From Rhabdornis inornatus (taxonomy: Eukaryota; Chordata; Aves; Passeriformes; Rhabdornithidae): DNA of 64,000 bases. Location of the stretch: positions 519,514 through 583,513 of the forward strand of contig VWZS01004479.1 in assembly GCA_013397075.1 (NCBI GenBank), in the 5' to 3' direction. How positions within the stretch are numbered: position 1 is the first letter of the stretch; each line of letters opens with the position of its first letter. The notes beneath the pieces are model-generated. The model saw only the letters and a program-made list of their open reading frames with translations. It did not search any database and was not told the DNA's origin. The translations under genes and the position numbers were made by a program. Below, in pieces: positions 23,039 through 35,800 of the stretch.

Positions 23039-26000
23039 TTTTTGCAACCAGTAGTAACCTGCATAGGATGCTGGTCCACCAATGAACATTGCTTTTTGGA
23101 ATACAAATCAGAAATAAAATATCCCTTTTTAATGTTTTCAATGACAGGCTCAACACTGTCACAGATCAGTTACTTATCCAAAGCATTCAGTGCTGTACAA
23201 GAGCCAGAAGGCCACAGAAGATGACAACATCCAACAGAAGGCACATCAAGCTTTGGAGAAAACCACCCCAACCATAACAGGACAGATACACAGAGAGACA
23301 AAGTGTACTGATTAATACAATTAATTAAATCAGCAACCATATAACAAGAACATTTATTAATATAAATACATACTTATAGAAAACAGATTGTTTGCAAGCC
23401 ACACACTGGCACTCACCCTGACTCAAGAGGTCTGGGATAAATACTAGTTATTTAAAAAACAAAATAAAAAACCCTAAACAAATCCACACACAGAAAAGGT
23501 AAAAGGATGGAAGGAGGGGAAGAAATGCAATAAATTATAACAAAAATCCCATTCGCCATATTATCTGCTGACAAATAAAATAAAAACTCACTTGCTTCCA
23601 GAGAAAGAAGGGAGAAAGGAGAATCAGAACTCAGACTTTCAAAGGCATTTCTCAATGCCTCTTCCCAGGTCATACTGCTTTGCCTGTATGAATAATGACC
23701 AGTCAAGCAAACAACCTAAGAACACTTCACACTTCGAGTAGCTTCAATGTCTTGATTCTGATCTTTCTATCCATAGTTCAATAAATAATGGAAGATACAA
23801 ACCTGCACATTCATAATTGTCTCATCTAAAATGGAAACTGGGCTCAGGTCTGGCTGAAAATCCCACTTTTTGAGGCTGCTTGCAAATGAGTTTTAGTCCC
23901 AGTTCACTGCAGATGTGTTTGGCTCACATGAGCTGAACCAAGTCTCCTACAACAGCTCATTCTCGGAACTGAGCTATGTAGCTGCTCAGTGGCAAAAGGA
24001 CACCTCTTGCTGACACTTCATTAATGCCCACTCCTAATATTTACACTAGAAACTACACGGAAAACTACAGGAAGTCACCTTGCTACTCACAAGCTATTTG
24101 TTTTTGGTAAACCACAGTTGGCATAATTCACTAGAGCAAAGCACACATTCAAATATATAAAGAAGAATTCGTTCCTTGGCTGAGGGCAGAGTAACAATAT
24201 TGGATAGAACAGCTAAATGTAGCAGTGAAATAGTTAAGCACAGGAGCTGAGCCACATGGAAAATAAGACCCACATTTAAAGCTCTGCTGGGAACAAAGTG
24301 TGAAATTAGCTGTTTCTGTCATGTGCCTTGTGTCTCCAGAGAAATCTACAGAAACACTGCACAGTGCAACATCATCTTCCTCATGCTAATATTTTCTATG
24401 GACCATCATAATTTTCCCTCTGCCAATGCAATCTTCTTCAGGAGGAGGAAGGAATCTCATCATTTTCTTGCAAAGCCAAAACTCCTTATCAGGTTATAAG
24501 CACATCTAAGGACATGCAAGTTTGCCCTCTACTTCCCTCAGCTGACTGCATGGTGGGATAGGACTCCAGGAATCAGAATAAAACTGCCACTTTCCAGAGC
24601 TCACAACAGTTCCATGTAACACTGGAGGGAACAAGATCCACAGTCAGGAACAGCAATACAGCACCACGGTTCCAGCACAATTTTTGCATGTCATTTGGCT
24701 AAAAATTACCCTTGAGAAGTACTGAGCGGTCAAAATGGAAGATGAAGCAGTAAAGCATTTTTCATTTGGAAACTGCTGCTTTCCTTCAGGCAGAGGAGAA
24801 GCCCTCTCTAAAACTTACGAGGTTTCCCTAGATCAGAAGGGACTATACTTTAAGCATGTTTTCTGCCTCATCACTGTCATAGCACATATATCTAAGACAC
24901 TGCTATGGATAACAGATGAGAGAAAGAAGGTAATCACTAATTCAAGTGCCACATAGCAGGCTGTATTGAATATAAAGTCTCTTCATAGAAAGACATGAAG
25001 AGGACTGAAACACACATTAATAAAATCCAAGCTATCCCATTTACACTGATGATGAATAATGTATTATGAAATGTATTTGAACAAGCTGCATCTAACACTT
25101 TCAGAGCTATCTACAGACGCATCTACTTTATTCGAGTGGAGGGTATTACTTATTAGTTGAATGCCCAAGATTCCTTAGGAATCACCATCCACACATTTCC
25201 AATAGTATATAAAATAACAAGTGCTGGGAGAGGAAGGAGATGGAAAAAAAGAGAAGACTCAAAACTCACTGTGCCTGAGCATCTAATTCTGCCTTCATGA
25301 TAAGGGAGTCCCACTGCAAAAACAGTTCAGCCTTCAGCAATGACTGAAGTGGCCATGAGATCTGGCTATAATCTGACTGATTATACTTTCAGGTTGGTGG
25401 GCTTTTTGGTTTAGGTTTGGAGATTTTTTCCCAATCACCCAATGTCAGAAATACTCTCTTAGCAGAGGAAGAGTCAAACCAGAAATTCAGTGAGTTATCT
25501 GTGGGAATTTGAACGGGGCATTTCCTCCCTTACACTCTAAGTTTTTTAATGTTTTCCCCTGAGAATCATCTGCTACTTACATCAGCTTCCTCTGACAGAT
25601 CACTGCTGAGAGCCTTGAGCACTGGCAGCCTGAAAACCAGGTAAGTTTTACAGCTGATTAAGCCCTAAATCAGTGTGCTATGGAAAAGAAAGTATTTCAA
25701 AATAATAAAACCACTGGATTCACCACATACCCCACTGAAATGACAGGCCAGCAACAACAAGTAAGACAGCAACATGTAAGATCCTCTTGGGAGACTATCA
25801 AGAGATGCTTGTGCTGAAGATTCTTGAACTTACCTGGAAGTACTCGGTGAAGAGAGGGGAAATGTCAAGAAGTCTGTGTGCAGAAGAAAAAGGTAATCTA
25901 AACACCAAAATGAGTTAGTCTTGTACTGTTACTGTATCTGCAAGGATACAAACAGCAAGTAGAAGCTGTCTGGACACTATTACTGATTTCAAGAAATACA

Positions 26001-27242
26001 AAACCAGATCAGGTGTTAACATTTAATTTTATTTATAAAAAAATTGTAGAACGTATTAAATACAAACATTTGGAAAAAGCAATCAAGGCTTCGCTAAGAT
26101 GCCCAGGAAGAGGAAGACAGAGAATCAAGAAGCTTACCAGATTTAGAGTTTTTAAACTAGTGGAATAATTGCTATAATTTTTCACTGACATCTTTATAGG
26201 TGGTGGCCATTATAGCAACCAAAGTTATTATCCCTTTTAAAAAACAGATATGATCTGCCGTATCTTCCCACTCAACCACAAAATGTAAGGAAGCAACTTT
26301 TTCCAGGTTAAAAAACAGTAATAAATACTATTAATGCATTTACCCATTACCTACATTCTATAACACTAGACATTTGCTTATAATCACACATGGATATCAA
26401 GTTTAGCCCAACTAAAATTTGATTATACATTTCAAATCTGGATATCCAATAAGGTGTTATAAACTTTATACATTTTCCAGTGAACATCAAAATGAGGACA
26501 GTGTTTTGAAGTACAGAAACAAAATAACTAAATGCATCATCTACACTACAAAGGTCAATTACTAAGAGGTGAACTGGGTCTAGTCACGTTCCAGACAGCT
26601 GGAAAGTCCTACAAATTGCCACTGAAAGGCTGGTTGGAAGACAAATCACGTCACATTATCAGTCTGTGTTAGCTCCTTTCCCTCTCTAAAAGGCTAAAGG
26701 TGAGAACTGTAGCTCTCTCTTCTGCACCCGTGGTAATTAGGGAGTAAACTATCATTCTACTCTCTACATTGACAAACCAGATTTAAGTTCCCTTGGACTG
26801 CTGTTGCTCTTATATTGCTCTTACCTGCAGTATGCAGTACACACAGACCACTACACAAGATGTTGAAGGCGGAGACTGCAGAAAATATCCCTTCTGCCTT
26901 CCAAAAGGAGAGAAGCACTTCCACTCACTGACAATACAGCATTCCCTCCGTCTTCCCAGCTTACCCTGTATCTGCTTTGGAGCTGCAGCATAACACACGC
27001 TGATGTGGCTATATGGCCCTTAAGTTAAACTCAGTTCCAAAAAAATCCTGTTCAAGGGACCAACTCTTTGGAGATAATCAAACTATTTGAAAAAAAAAAA
27101 CAACAGTGCAGACTAATCTTGGACACAAGAAAATTAACAGGTATCTCCCATTCTGCCTTGTATGTGTCAGAACAGTAAAAGAACTGCCAACTTACCAGCA
27201 CCCACTGCATTATTACTGAAAGGACAAGAGTGCCAGGAGTGT

Positions 27243-27284
27243 TATAGGATACACAGTGTTGGCTATAGGATACACAGTGTTGGC
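27243..27284. repeat. Tandem duplication, 21 bp x 2
   Basis: Two exact adjacent copies of a 21-bp unit beginning TATAGGATACACAGTG. It lies upstream of a second small duplication at 27335. Confidence 0.95.
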
Positions 27285-27334
27285 AGCCAGCTACAGGATG
27301 GACTGGCTGGATACCTGCAAGACCATAGGCAGAA

Positions 27335-27368
27335 TACTTCTGACAAAGCTGTACTTCTGACAAAGCTG
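27335..27368. repeat. Tandem duplication, 17 bp x 2
   Basis: Two exact adjacent copies of TACTTCTGACAAAGCTG. It is only about 50 bp from the 21-bp duplication but unrelated in sequence. Confidence 0.95.
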
Positions 27369-28194
27369 CCCTTTGGGGCTGGGCTGACGCTGCCCTACGT
27401 AGCCTATTATGAGTAGAGGGTTGAACAAATGGACCCGCATCCTGAATGTGTGTCAGACCCTGTTACCGAGGAAAACATTTTCCAATTATCACATCTACCC
27501 TCAGAGTACAGAAGGGACTGTCAACATGGACACTGCTGGACTGGAAATGTTAAGCAGACAATTATTTGCAGATCAACATCTTCAGGAACAGCTAAGTACC
27601 TCTCTTACCAGGCAATCATAGAGCAACTGCTGGATATACCAAACAGGCAGTGATTCATTTAGCTACAAGCTTGAAAACAAGGTCAGTTCCAGCACTCTTC
27701 CCAAATCCAGCAACATCCCTTACTGTAACAAAGATATGATTATCCTGCTCTCATCATGCTCAGTACACTTAAAGCACTTAGTGCAACAAGAACCCTGATG
27801 CAGGCTTCACCTTAATGGATAGGTCAGTTCCACCCCATTCCCTTTATTCCTTTTAGGCAATTATTGATATGCACGACCCGTATTTCACAAGCCATAACAT
27901 TTTTTTTTAAGATACTTAACAACAGATATTTAACAGCCAGAATTTACTTCACCCAAAAGCCTTGCTCCCATCCAAAGAATTCACTGCCACCTGCAAGCAG
28001 GAAATCACATGTATAGGAATCTTGTGAAGGAATGGGAGGCCAGAATACCAAAGGAATTGAAAGAGATACAACAGTCTATTTAGTATGCTGATTGCTTCTC
28101 ACTCAGTGCTCAGTTTTTAGCATGATATACACCACAATTGAACAAATGAAAGGTTTGGTTTTAGTTTTCTATCTTAACTGTTTGGGTGGTATTT

Positions 28195-28200
28195 TTTATT
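28195..28200 (-). terminator. DUSP22: Candidate DUSP22 polyadenylation signal
   Basis: First AATAAA on the minus strand downstream of the DUSP22 stop codon, giving a 3' UTR of about 1.5 kb. A moderately GU-rich stretch follows 60-80 bp further on. Other AATAAA matches at about 27843 and 26029 are possible distal sites. Confidence 0.4.
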
Positions 28201-29681
28201 TTCTAAAATCTTCAAGAAAAGTGGGCCTTCCATCCTCCAAGTCAAAGACAAGAAATCATGATCTTGGCATCAGAGCCACCCCACATTACATCATCAGAAA
28301 TCAATACACTGCCCAGCATCCCTGCTGACATGTTTGAAGTTACAGTCTCACAAGCTGCTTGAGTCAGGCAATGGCTCCATTCCAGAAACACACAACATTA
28401 CCAAGAGCGGAGCATGGCCCCTAGTTTCAACCTAGTTTAAAATACATTGTACAAATGCATTCCTATAAATCTGATCACAGCAAAATATATAGTGGTGTTT
28501 AAATGGCAGGAAAGTTGAATTCCAACAACTCAGTCTTTAAACCAGTGAGAAATATGGGCAATTTTAAAAGAAAACAATAAACTTCTCAAATACAGACATA
28601 TGTGAAATATACATGCACACGCACACTCTCGCACGCACACACACCCACTTACTTCACTCAGTGTTAGATGAAGATTACACAAGGCAATTCTCAAGGTTGC
28701 ATTTACAACCACAATGACAAGAACAGCAGTTTTGAGGTAGCTGAAGTCAAAGAGCGAACCACAGCACAAGCAAAGAAACAGGTGCTCGCACTCACACCGA
28801 GCCCACTCTTTGGAGACGCATTGTTGTGTGCGCAGGGGCGTGTGCTGAAGAGGCACGTGTTCCGTGGGGAATGAAGTTCAGTGGCTCTGGAGACATGATA
28901 AACTACTCTCCAGAAAAGCTTATGTTGGGAGACCAGATGCACAGTCAAGGGACCATGGCTTAAATCACTGCACATCAGCTGAGCTGTGGTAACAGCCTGG
29001 GTGCTCTTGGTCTGTGGCAGCTCTGCCGACAGCTCAGTCTCATGGGCACTGAAGCAAAGACAACTGTGGCGGTTGAAGATGTTATTACTCAGAGCTGTCT
29101 GTCCCACTTCTCTCCTAGATGCCACTGCTGGGGGAAAGGTACTTGGGCCTCTGTCTCACCTGCTCCAGCTTTCAGTCTAGCATTCAAGTTAACACCCACC
29201 TCCATGCTATTACTCGCCTGTGGACTGTGAACAGGAGCAGCAGAGATACAGACTTGAGTTCCCTTCTTCAGGTGCAGTAACACCTTTGCCGCACTAAGTG
29301 CAGAGATACCAAACTGCCACAGCTTGAATCACCAGACTTCATCTCTCCAAGCCCTTTGCTAGCCTACAACAAGAGGAGTTGAGCTAACCTCACAGCAAAT
29401 GCCAGGCCATGTGGGCAGAAGGGGATATAGCTGTGGCTGGCAGACAAGCTGCCTCAGCCACAGTAACTGGATCCTATCTCTGGGCATAAACAGAGCTTGA
29501 TCCTGCCTGAATTACGAAACTGTGTGAAACACACTCATACACGCACACACAATGTCATCAAGAAGCTTTCCAGAAATCAACAGTTTGCATGGTTCACTGC
29601 TGAAAGTCTTGAAGATGGGATGGAAAACATGGCAAGATGTTTTGCAAAAGTAGAAAGAAAAAAAAAATCGATCTCTTGTGA
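28201..29681 (-). other. DUSP22: Probable DUSP22 3' UTR
   Basis: Continuous with the terminal coding exon and free of recognised coding sequence, up to the first AATAAA signal. It includes a CA-rich stretch (GT-rich in the transcript) at about 28611-28646. The extent is inferred from the signal only. Confidence 0.45.
28611..28646. repeat. CA-rich simple repeat
   Basis: Interrupted (CA)n with CG and CT interruptions, inside the probable DUSP22 3' UTR. Confidence 0.7.
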
Positions 29682-29867
29682 TTAGGTCTCTGTTGTGTAG
29701 TTGCTGTATGAGAGTGATGGCATAGATGAGAAGTTGTTATTCCACTGCCTTCCTCCAGTAGTCTGATGCAACTCTGCCTGCTCTTTGTATTTGCTCAGAA
29801 GATTTTTGGCTTCTTGCAGATCCTGAGAAGAGTTTTCCCCATATTCTTCTTTCAGCCACTGCCTGAA
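29682..29867 (-). other. DUSP22: DUSP22 terminal coding exon 7
   Basis: Acceptor TTTCTGCAG|TTCAGG, then FRQWLKEEYGENSSQDLQEA, a charged NLLSKYKEQAELHQ stretch, and a Ser/Asn-rich tail ending NYTTET, with stop TAA at 29684-29682. The tail matches the longer human DUSP22 isoform, not the shorter one. Confidence 0.95.
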
Positions 29868-32800
29868 CTGCAGAAATTGAAAATACATATACAAAATGAT
29901 GAAACAGTAACATGAAATTCATGGAGAAGTAATTTTTCTTCCTGTTCTAAAGAATTTCAGTAACCTTTATGATCATATGCAGTTTAAAGAAAAGCAGTCC
30001 AAATATTCCATGTCCTTCAACAGCAGCACAGAATGCACAGCACAGGAACACATATTTGAAATCACTGAGACACCTAACATCTCCTGAAATGACACATTGG
30101 CTGACTGGAGTAATACAGAGTAAGGAACACTTGCTGGGACATCTTGGACTGAAGATCTCCCTGTTCCTGCTGCATACACAAACAGTAAGATGAATTAGTA
30201 TGGAAGCCAATATGATCAGCCTACTTGCCGAAATCACAACAGACTGCAAAAAGGCTGAAGATCAGAAAGTGAACCACTAACAGGTTTTTTATCTTGAGCC
30301 CACAAACACCAGTAGCAAAAAATGTAGTGTGGATATCCCAATAGGTGTCTTCTAGGAAGAAACAACCCATGAGTTTTACAAGCCATAGAATAGGACCCCA
30401 TATGTTACTGATATGAATGACTGAATATGGTACATGGTAACAGATGTACCAGGCCCAGCTGATGGTCAGTCCAACTCTGCATCCTGCTTGGAGAGTAACC
30501 AGATATAAATGATGAGGAAAGAATCAAGCAATGGCAGGGCAACAATTCTGGGACCTTTTCCCTGGCCATTTCCTCAGCTTGCGGCAATTTTCAGCTCAGG
30601 TGAAAATTTTAAGGCACTTTCAGAGGCTGAGGCAGTATCTTTATGTTTGATAATGCAGAAGAATTCTTTTGTCATGAGATCTCATTTTTAACTCACATTT
30701 TTTTACCACAAGGTACCTGTATGCCAACAAGCTCCATAAGTACATATTATATCAATCCCTCAGTCCTTTTCCTTGATTTGGACCTGCCAACAGATAACGC
30801 TGTCTCATAGGAAAGATTGGAAATTTCACATGTTCACTTTTTCTATCCACTTAACTCTGACACTTCTTTGCCTGTTGGAGAATTTGAGTCAAGCTGAGGA
30901 CAATTCCAGCTGAGGAACTGTCCAATTCCTGACAATTTTGTTGAGCTTACCTGCAGAAGCAGCTAGTAAACACAGACTCCAACTGTCATGACCTAGTGGG
31001 GATAATATTAATTTTCCAAACCTCAACCTTCATAGCTTTGTTCTGTTTGGGGCTCATGAACAGCTTGATCCATAAAGATCATTTACTAGGGCATTGGGAG
31101 ACAAGACCTCAACATAGATACTTCCTCCCATTCCTTAAAGAGGTCCTCAGGCAAATTTGAAGCCTCAGGCTACCACGTGGAAGTTTGGAACAGGTGCAAA
31201 CTATGTTGTGACCTTAGTGACTAAACCTCATCCTATAAGACCAAGATCTAGAGGATGATATTCCAGAAAGCCAACAGGATACCACCACCCTTTAGTGGCA
31301 CAGCAAAACACCAAATGGTGCTGAAATATGAAAAAAGTTCACGCCCTTGGCAGATGGCATCATTCCACTGAAATCAGGTGTGTAAACAGACACCTGCTGA
31401 GGATGTGGTTGCTCTTACGAAACAGTAAGAAACTACAGCCCAGCCAGTGAATACAGGTGGATACTTCTTTTTGCAACCTACTGCCTCCCCCTCAGTGAAT
31501 AAAGACAGAATGCACAGTCCATGGTGGATGAAAAAAAGAGAGACGTTACTGTCTTTATCAGGCTATTTGCATACAGCCTTAATTGTCATTGCTGTTAGAC
31601 CAAACCAATTGGAGTAGAAATGACTGTAAGGGAGGAAGGAGACATGTCTGGAAAGTCCCTCTCTGACTTTTGTCTCTTAAAAATCAGTTATTCTATCATT
31701 TACACCAGTTCCAAACAATCCAGGAAACATTCAGTTAAATATTAAAAAAACGCAAATGTTTACAGTTGCTAACTGCATCATGCAAAACAAATGGTAATTT
31801 CTAAACTCTGAGCTTTCTGCAGCAGAATGACAGGGATGGAATAAAAAAACTACATCCTTTGTCTCATGTATTTTGCTTTCCGGCTTTGGTTTGCCTCTGT
31901 TGTTGTTATTTTTAATAAGCACAAAAGCCCACACAACAACAACATGCTGAGCAATGGAAAATGGAAGCGACGGTCACAGTAGGTTGGTAACATAAGTGGA
32001 AGTCACCAATCAGCCACAGGGAGCAGGTCCTTTGCATAGGATGGGGTTTTTTTGGAGTAAGAAACTAATTTTTGTTTCATGAAACCCCTCTGGCAGTCCT
32101 ACTCTTCCATTGGTTCTCCTCATCCTACAAAACCTTCAAAGGCTAATAAGAAAAAAAGGGTCAGATCTGAGGCTGCCTTAAACATCAGAAAACTTATTAA
32201 GTCTTAGCCACAGAAGGTGGGAGGGGGATCACAACACACAAATCATAATGAGGACTTAGTTTTAACTCCTGACAGGAAAATTTGTGATGATGATTTCTTT
32301 CCTGCTTACTATTCCCAAATGAATGTGTTGGGGGGAAACCCACTACTTTTATGCAACTGGTAGATACAGGTTGGCCTTTTTTGCTGTTCTGAGAACTCAC
32401 CCTTTACCTTTCACCCCCCTAAAGGTGTTAATCTTGAATTGTGTCTTAACTCAGATGAAGCAACCAGTAGATTGACAGCAAAGTTGGGCAGGAGATGTTT
32501 AGATGCTGTGCCTCATCCCTTCTCCCATCCGGCATTCCCTGATACCTTCAGATCTATCACTATCTCCTTTGCGGAGCAGGCTGGGCTGAGAAGCCATATG
32601 TCAAAGCACAAATGGGGAGTCAGATAAACCACATAGACCACAAAATAATAAGAAATAGCCCATGATCTGACTTGGAGTTGTGTTTCACAGCTCTTTTTGT
32701 AGTTCATTTACCTGATCAACGTCATGTTTTTCAAATTCCTGTAGCTGTCTCTGGAAGCCCATGTTTGGATTGGCACAGGATCTCGCCGCACGGACAACAG

Positions 32801-35800
32801 ACAGTGCATCTTCCCAGCCAAAGTCTGTGATGGTCATGATGTAGGCAACCACCAGTGTGACACTCCTGGAGACACCTGCAAGGCTGCATGGAAAAGGAGG
32901 TGCAATACACTGAAGCACTGCTGCACTTTAGCTGTCACAGCTAAAAGCATCACTTCTCAACATCACAGCAGACTGCTGTGTTGCTTGCCACAAGGAAGAA
33001 ACATTATAATATTTGAGTTAAATGGTTTTGCTGCTGCTTTTTCAAATGCAGCAGAACAAAAATCTACATTATTAATAAAGTGGGTTTTGAGTGGTAATTC
33101 ATATGAGACTGAGAAGGAAGAAATAAGCATGAAGTAGTCACAAAAGCAGGGGGCAGTGCACACATTCTAAGTTAGATTTGCGTTTTTAAAAGGCAGAAGT
33201 AAGTCACCCACTTTCTTTCTTCTGTTCATATAGATTAGAGCAGTGAAATAAGACTGTTTCCTCTCCACCATGAATAAAAGCTGCAATTTCATGGGGCCAA
33301 AATGAACTTTAACTGAACCAATAAGAGGTACATATCTCTGTTTGCTTGAGTTCCTCTTTCTGCTATCCACTGCATTGTGCAGCTTAAACTCTCAGGACTC
33401 CAGTTTCCCCAGATGAAAAGTTAGGATAGAGTAAGAATCATTCATTATGCCTGATTGGACAACACTGGACAAACTCAGAACTATTTCTATTGAGAGTATA
33501 AAGAATGTGTTAGAATTATATTTACCATAGTAAAAAGAGAGTTACCAGACTCTTTTACCATTTTATGTTTCTGAAATACTTCACAAATTCAAATATATGT
33601 TTTTTAAAACTCTGTGAGTATTCATACTGCTTATTCCTGTTTTCCACACACCAAGACTGACCAAATGGCTCATGCACAGCCCTGTCATGAGTCAATAGCA
33701 AAGTGAGGATTTATGCTGAGGGCCTGTGTACAAGTCCAGTGTTCAAATCACGAGATGACTCCAATTCTAGATATAGACTCAGATATGTCACTTGGACATA
33801 CAGCACAAAGACCACAACCAATAGCAGAGAGCAAGAAAAAACCCAGGGTGGGATTTCCTTTTCTATTCTTTACAGTCCCAGGAGCATCTCTCCAATCAGG
33901 GTCTTGCTATTAGCAAATGCAACATTTGAATGCTTCAGCAGTTTAAAGAAAAGAAAGAGGGAAAAAAATAAATTTCTGTTCAGACAGGTTTTTTTTAACA
34001 ACTCTGAAGTCACCAAAACAGCTGTTACAGAAAATAATCAAATTATTAGGATTACAGAAATCACATTTAGAAATACAGTGATTAAAATGATGGGAAATAA
34101 ATATCTCCAGCCAACACATTCCTAGTCCTACAAAAATTCCCATTCTACAAAAATATTTTATAAGAGAAGGTCAAGAAGAATTTCTTGGGCTCCTTTCATC
34201 TTCAAGCAGCTGCCCACCCCAGAGACTCAAAAGTCCTAGCATAAGGCATTAATAGCATTTGCAAATCTTTTGGGGCTTTTTGAATAAAGGGGGCATTTCA
34301 GTCCAAGAGTATTTTGCTACAGAGGGGAGACGACCACTAATTTATTAAAATTATGAACACCCAAATCAAGATAGAGAAACCCTTAAAAACTTCATTTAGC
34401 AAGCAGCATACATACCAGTGAACTAAGCAGCCTTCACCCGTGAGCCGGCACTCGTGGATAAATTTGATGCTCTCTCTGAAATGCCTTGCCCTGAAAACAA
34501 AAGCAGAAGGGGATAAAGAAAGTGCTGTATTTAGTAAAATCACTACTTAGAAAGAGAGAAATATATCCGAAAGCTCGCTTCATGCTATTTCTAGAATTTA
34601 GAACTGAATACAGGTCTTACAAGGTAAAAGTTATTGTCTGCCAATGAAACACAAAACTCACTGGCATAAGTTATTTGCCACTCTATTCGAGTAAGTAACT
34701 GGTTTTTTAGGCACTACAGTGTGATAAACTTTATTCTGATGACTGTCAAGTCTTTATTTTGGTTTGTGTTTGATTCTTCTTTAAAGCAGTGACTTGACCT
34801 CACATGTCCTTGTGTGCTCAGATGTCAGATGGAACTCAGCACAACTACACGAGCAGTTCTCCAGACATAATGTCTCTCACAAAGAGACACTACTGCTACC
34901 CAAACTTAGGCTTAACTTTAACTCTACCTCCCTCTTCAAGCCATGTGCTAGGGCATATCTAAACATTAAGACTTTCTGCTTGGCTTCGTGAAATCACTCC
35001 CTTTTGTCTCTGCTATGAAAAAAATGCTCAGTTCAAGCCATGTTTTCTTTAGTTCCTTCCAGTCTTCTCCTTTCAGACAGCAGTAGCCCTTCTGCCTATA
35101 TTCAGGGTGTCAGCCTAGAGCCTGCCTGTTTTAAAGCAGCAGAGGAGAAAATGTAGAGAAGACTCCATTTACAAACTTTAGGGTTTATAATCTCATTATC
35201 CTTTACATATGCCCCTTTCATTTTAAGTGGGGATAGTGAAGGATAGCAAGTGGGAAGCTGTCATCATCTGGGTGAATACACAGCTCTGTCTCCTTGCATC
35301 TCAGTTCCAAGTTGCTCACCCCACCCTTCCAACTGCGAAGCCTTTGGAGCTGCCTGCAGTTTACCACAACTGCAATCAGCACCTCTTAGCTCAACAAAGC
35401 TGGAGTTCACTGTGGCCTTTGAGAGCTCTTGCAATTCAAGCTCACAAGCAGTAGCATGTGGGCAACAGGGGCAGAGGAAAGAGGTTCTTAGGGGGCAGTC
35501 ATTACCAGGCCTGCTGGCAAGGGCAAACCTGAAAGCACATTGCGCTCAACACCCATGAAACACAACGTCCTGTATTCAAGATGTTTCCCCTTTCTGGGTG
35601 AATATTATACCACAAGGGTAAAAGAAAAAAACCTCAGCCCAGCACCAGCAGCCACACAAAAATCAGGAATACCCACATAAAAGGAAGCTTCCCTTCCTGC
35701 CTAACAGTGCAGCTGCTGATACTGTAAACACTCCTGACCTGAAGGACAACACTGATGCAACGGAGTGTCACTGCCTGAGAACTTGGAAAGGCAAGGATAT

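Larger units (their letters stand above)
9311..28100. other. Intergenic region between DUSP22 and IRF4
   Basis: About 19 kb without a recognised gene between the IRF4 CpG island and the likely end of the DUSP22 transcript. It contains degraded CR1 pieces (12519-12600 and 18125-18800), a T run at 16298-16314, a perfect inverted repeat at 22992-23038 and two short tandem duplications at 27243-27284 and 27335-27368. Open frames here are short, lack known motifs and fall in AT-average DNA. Lymphoid enhancers of IRF4 could lie here but cannot be identified by eye. Confidence 0.7.
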
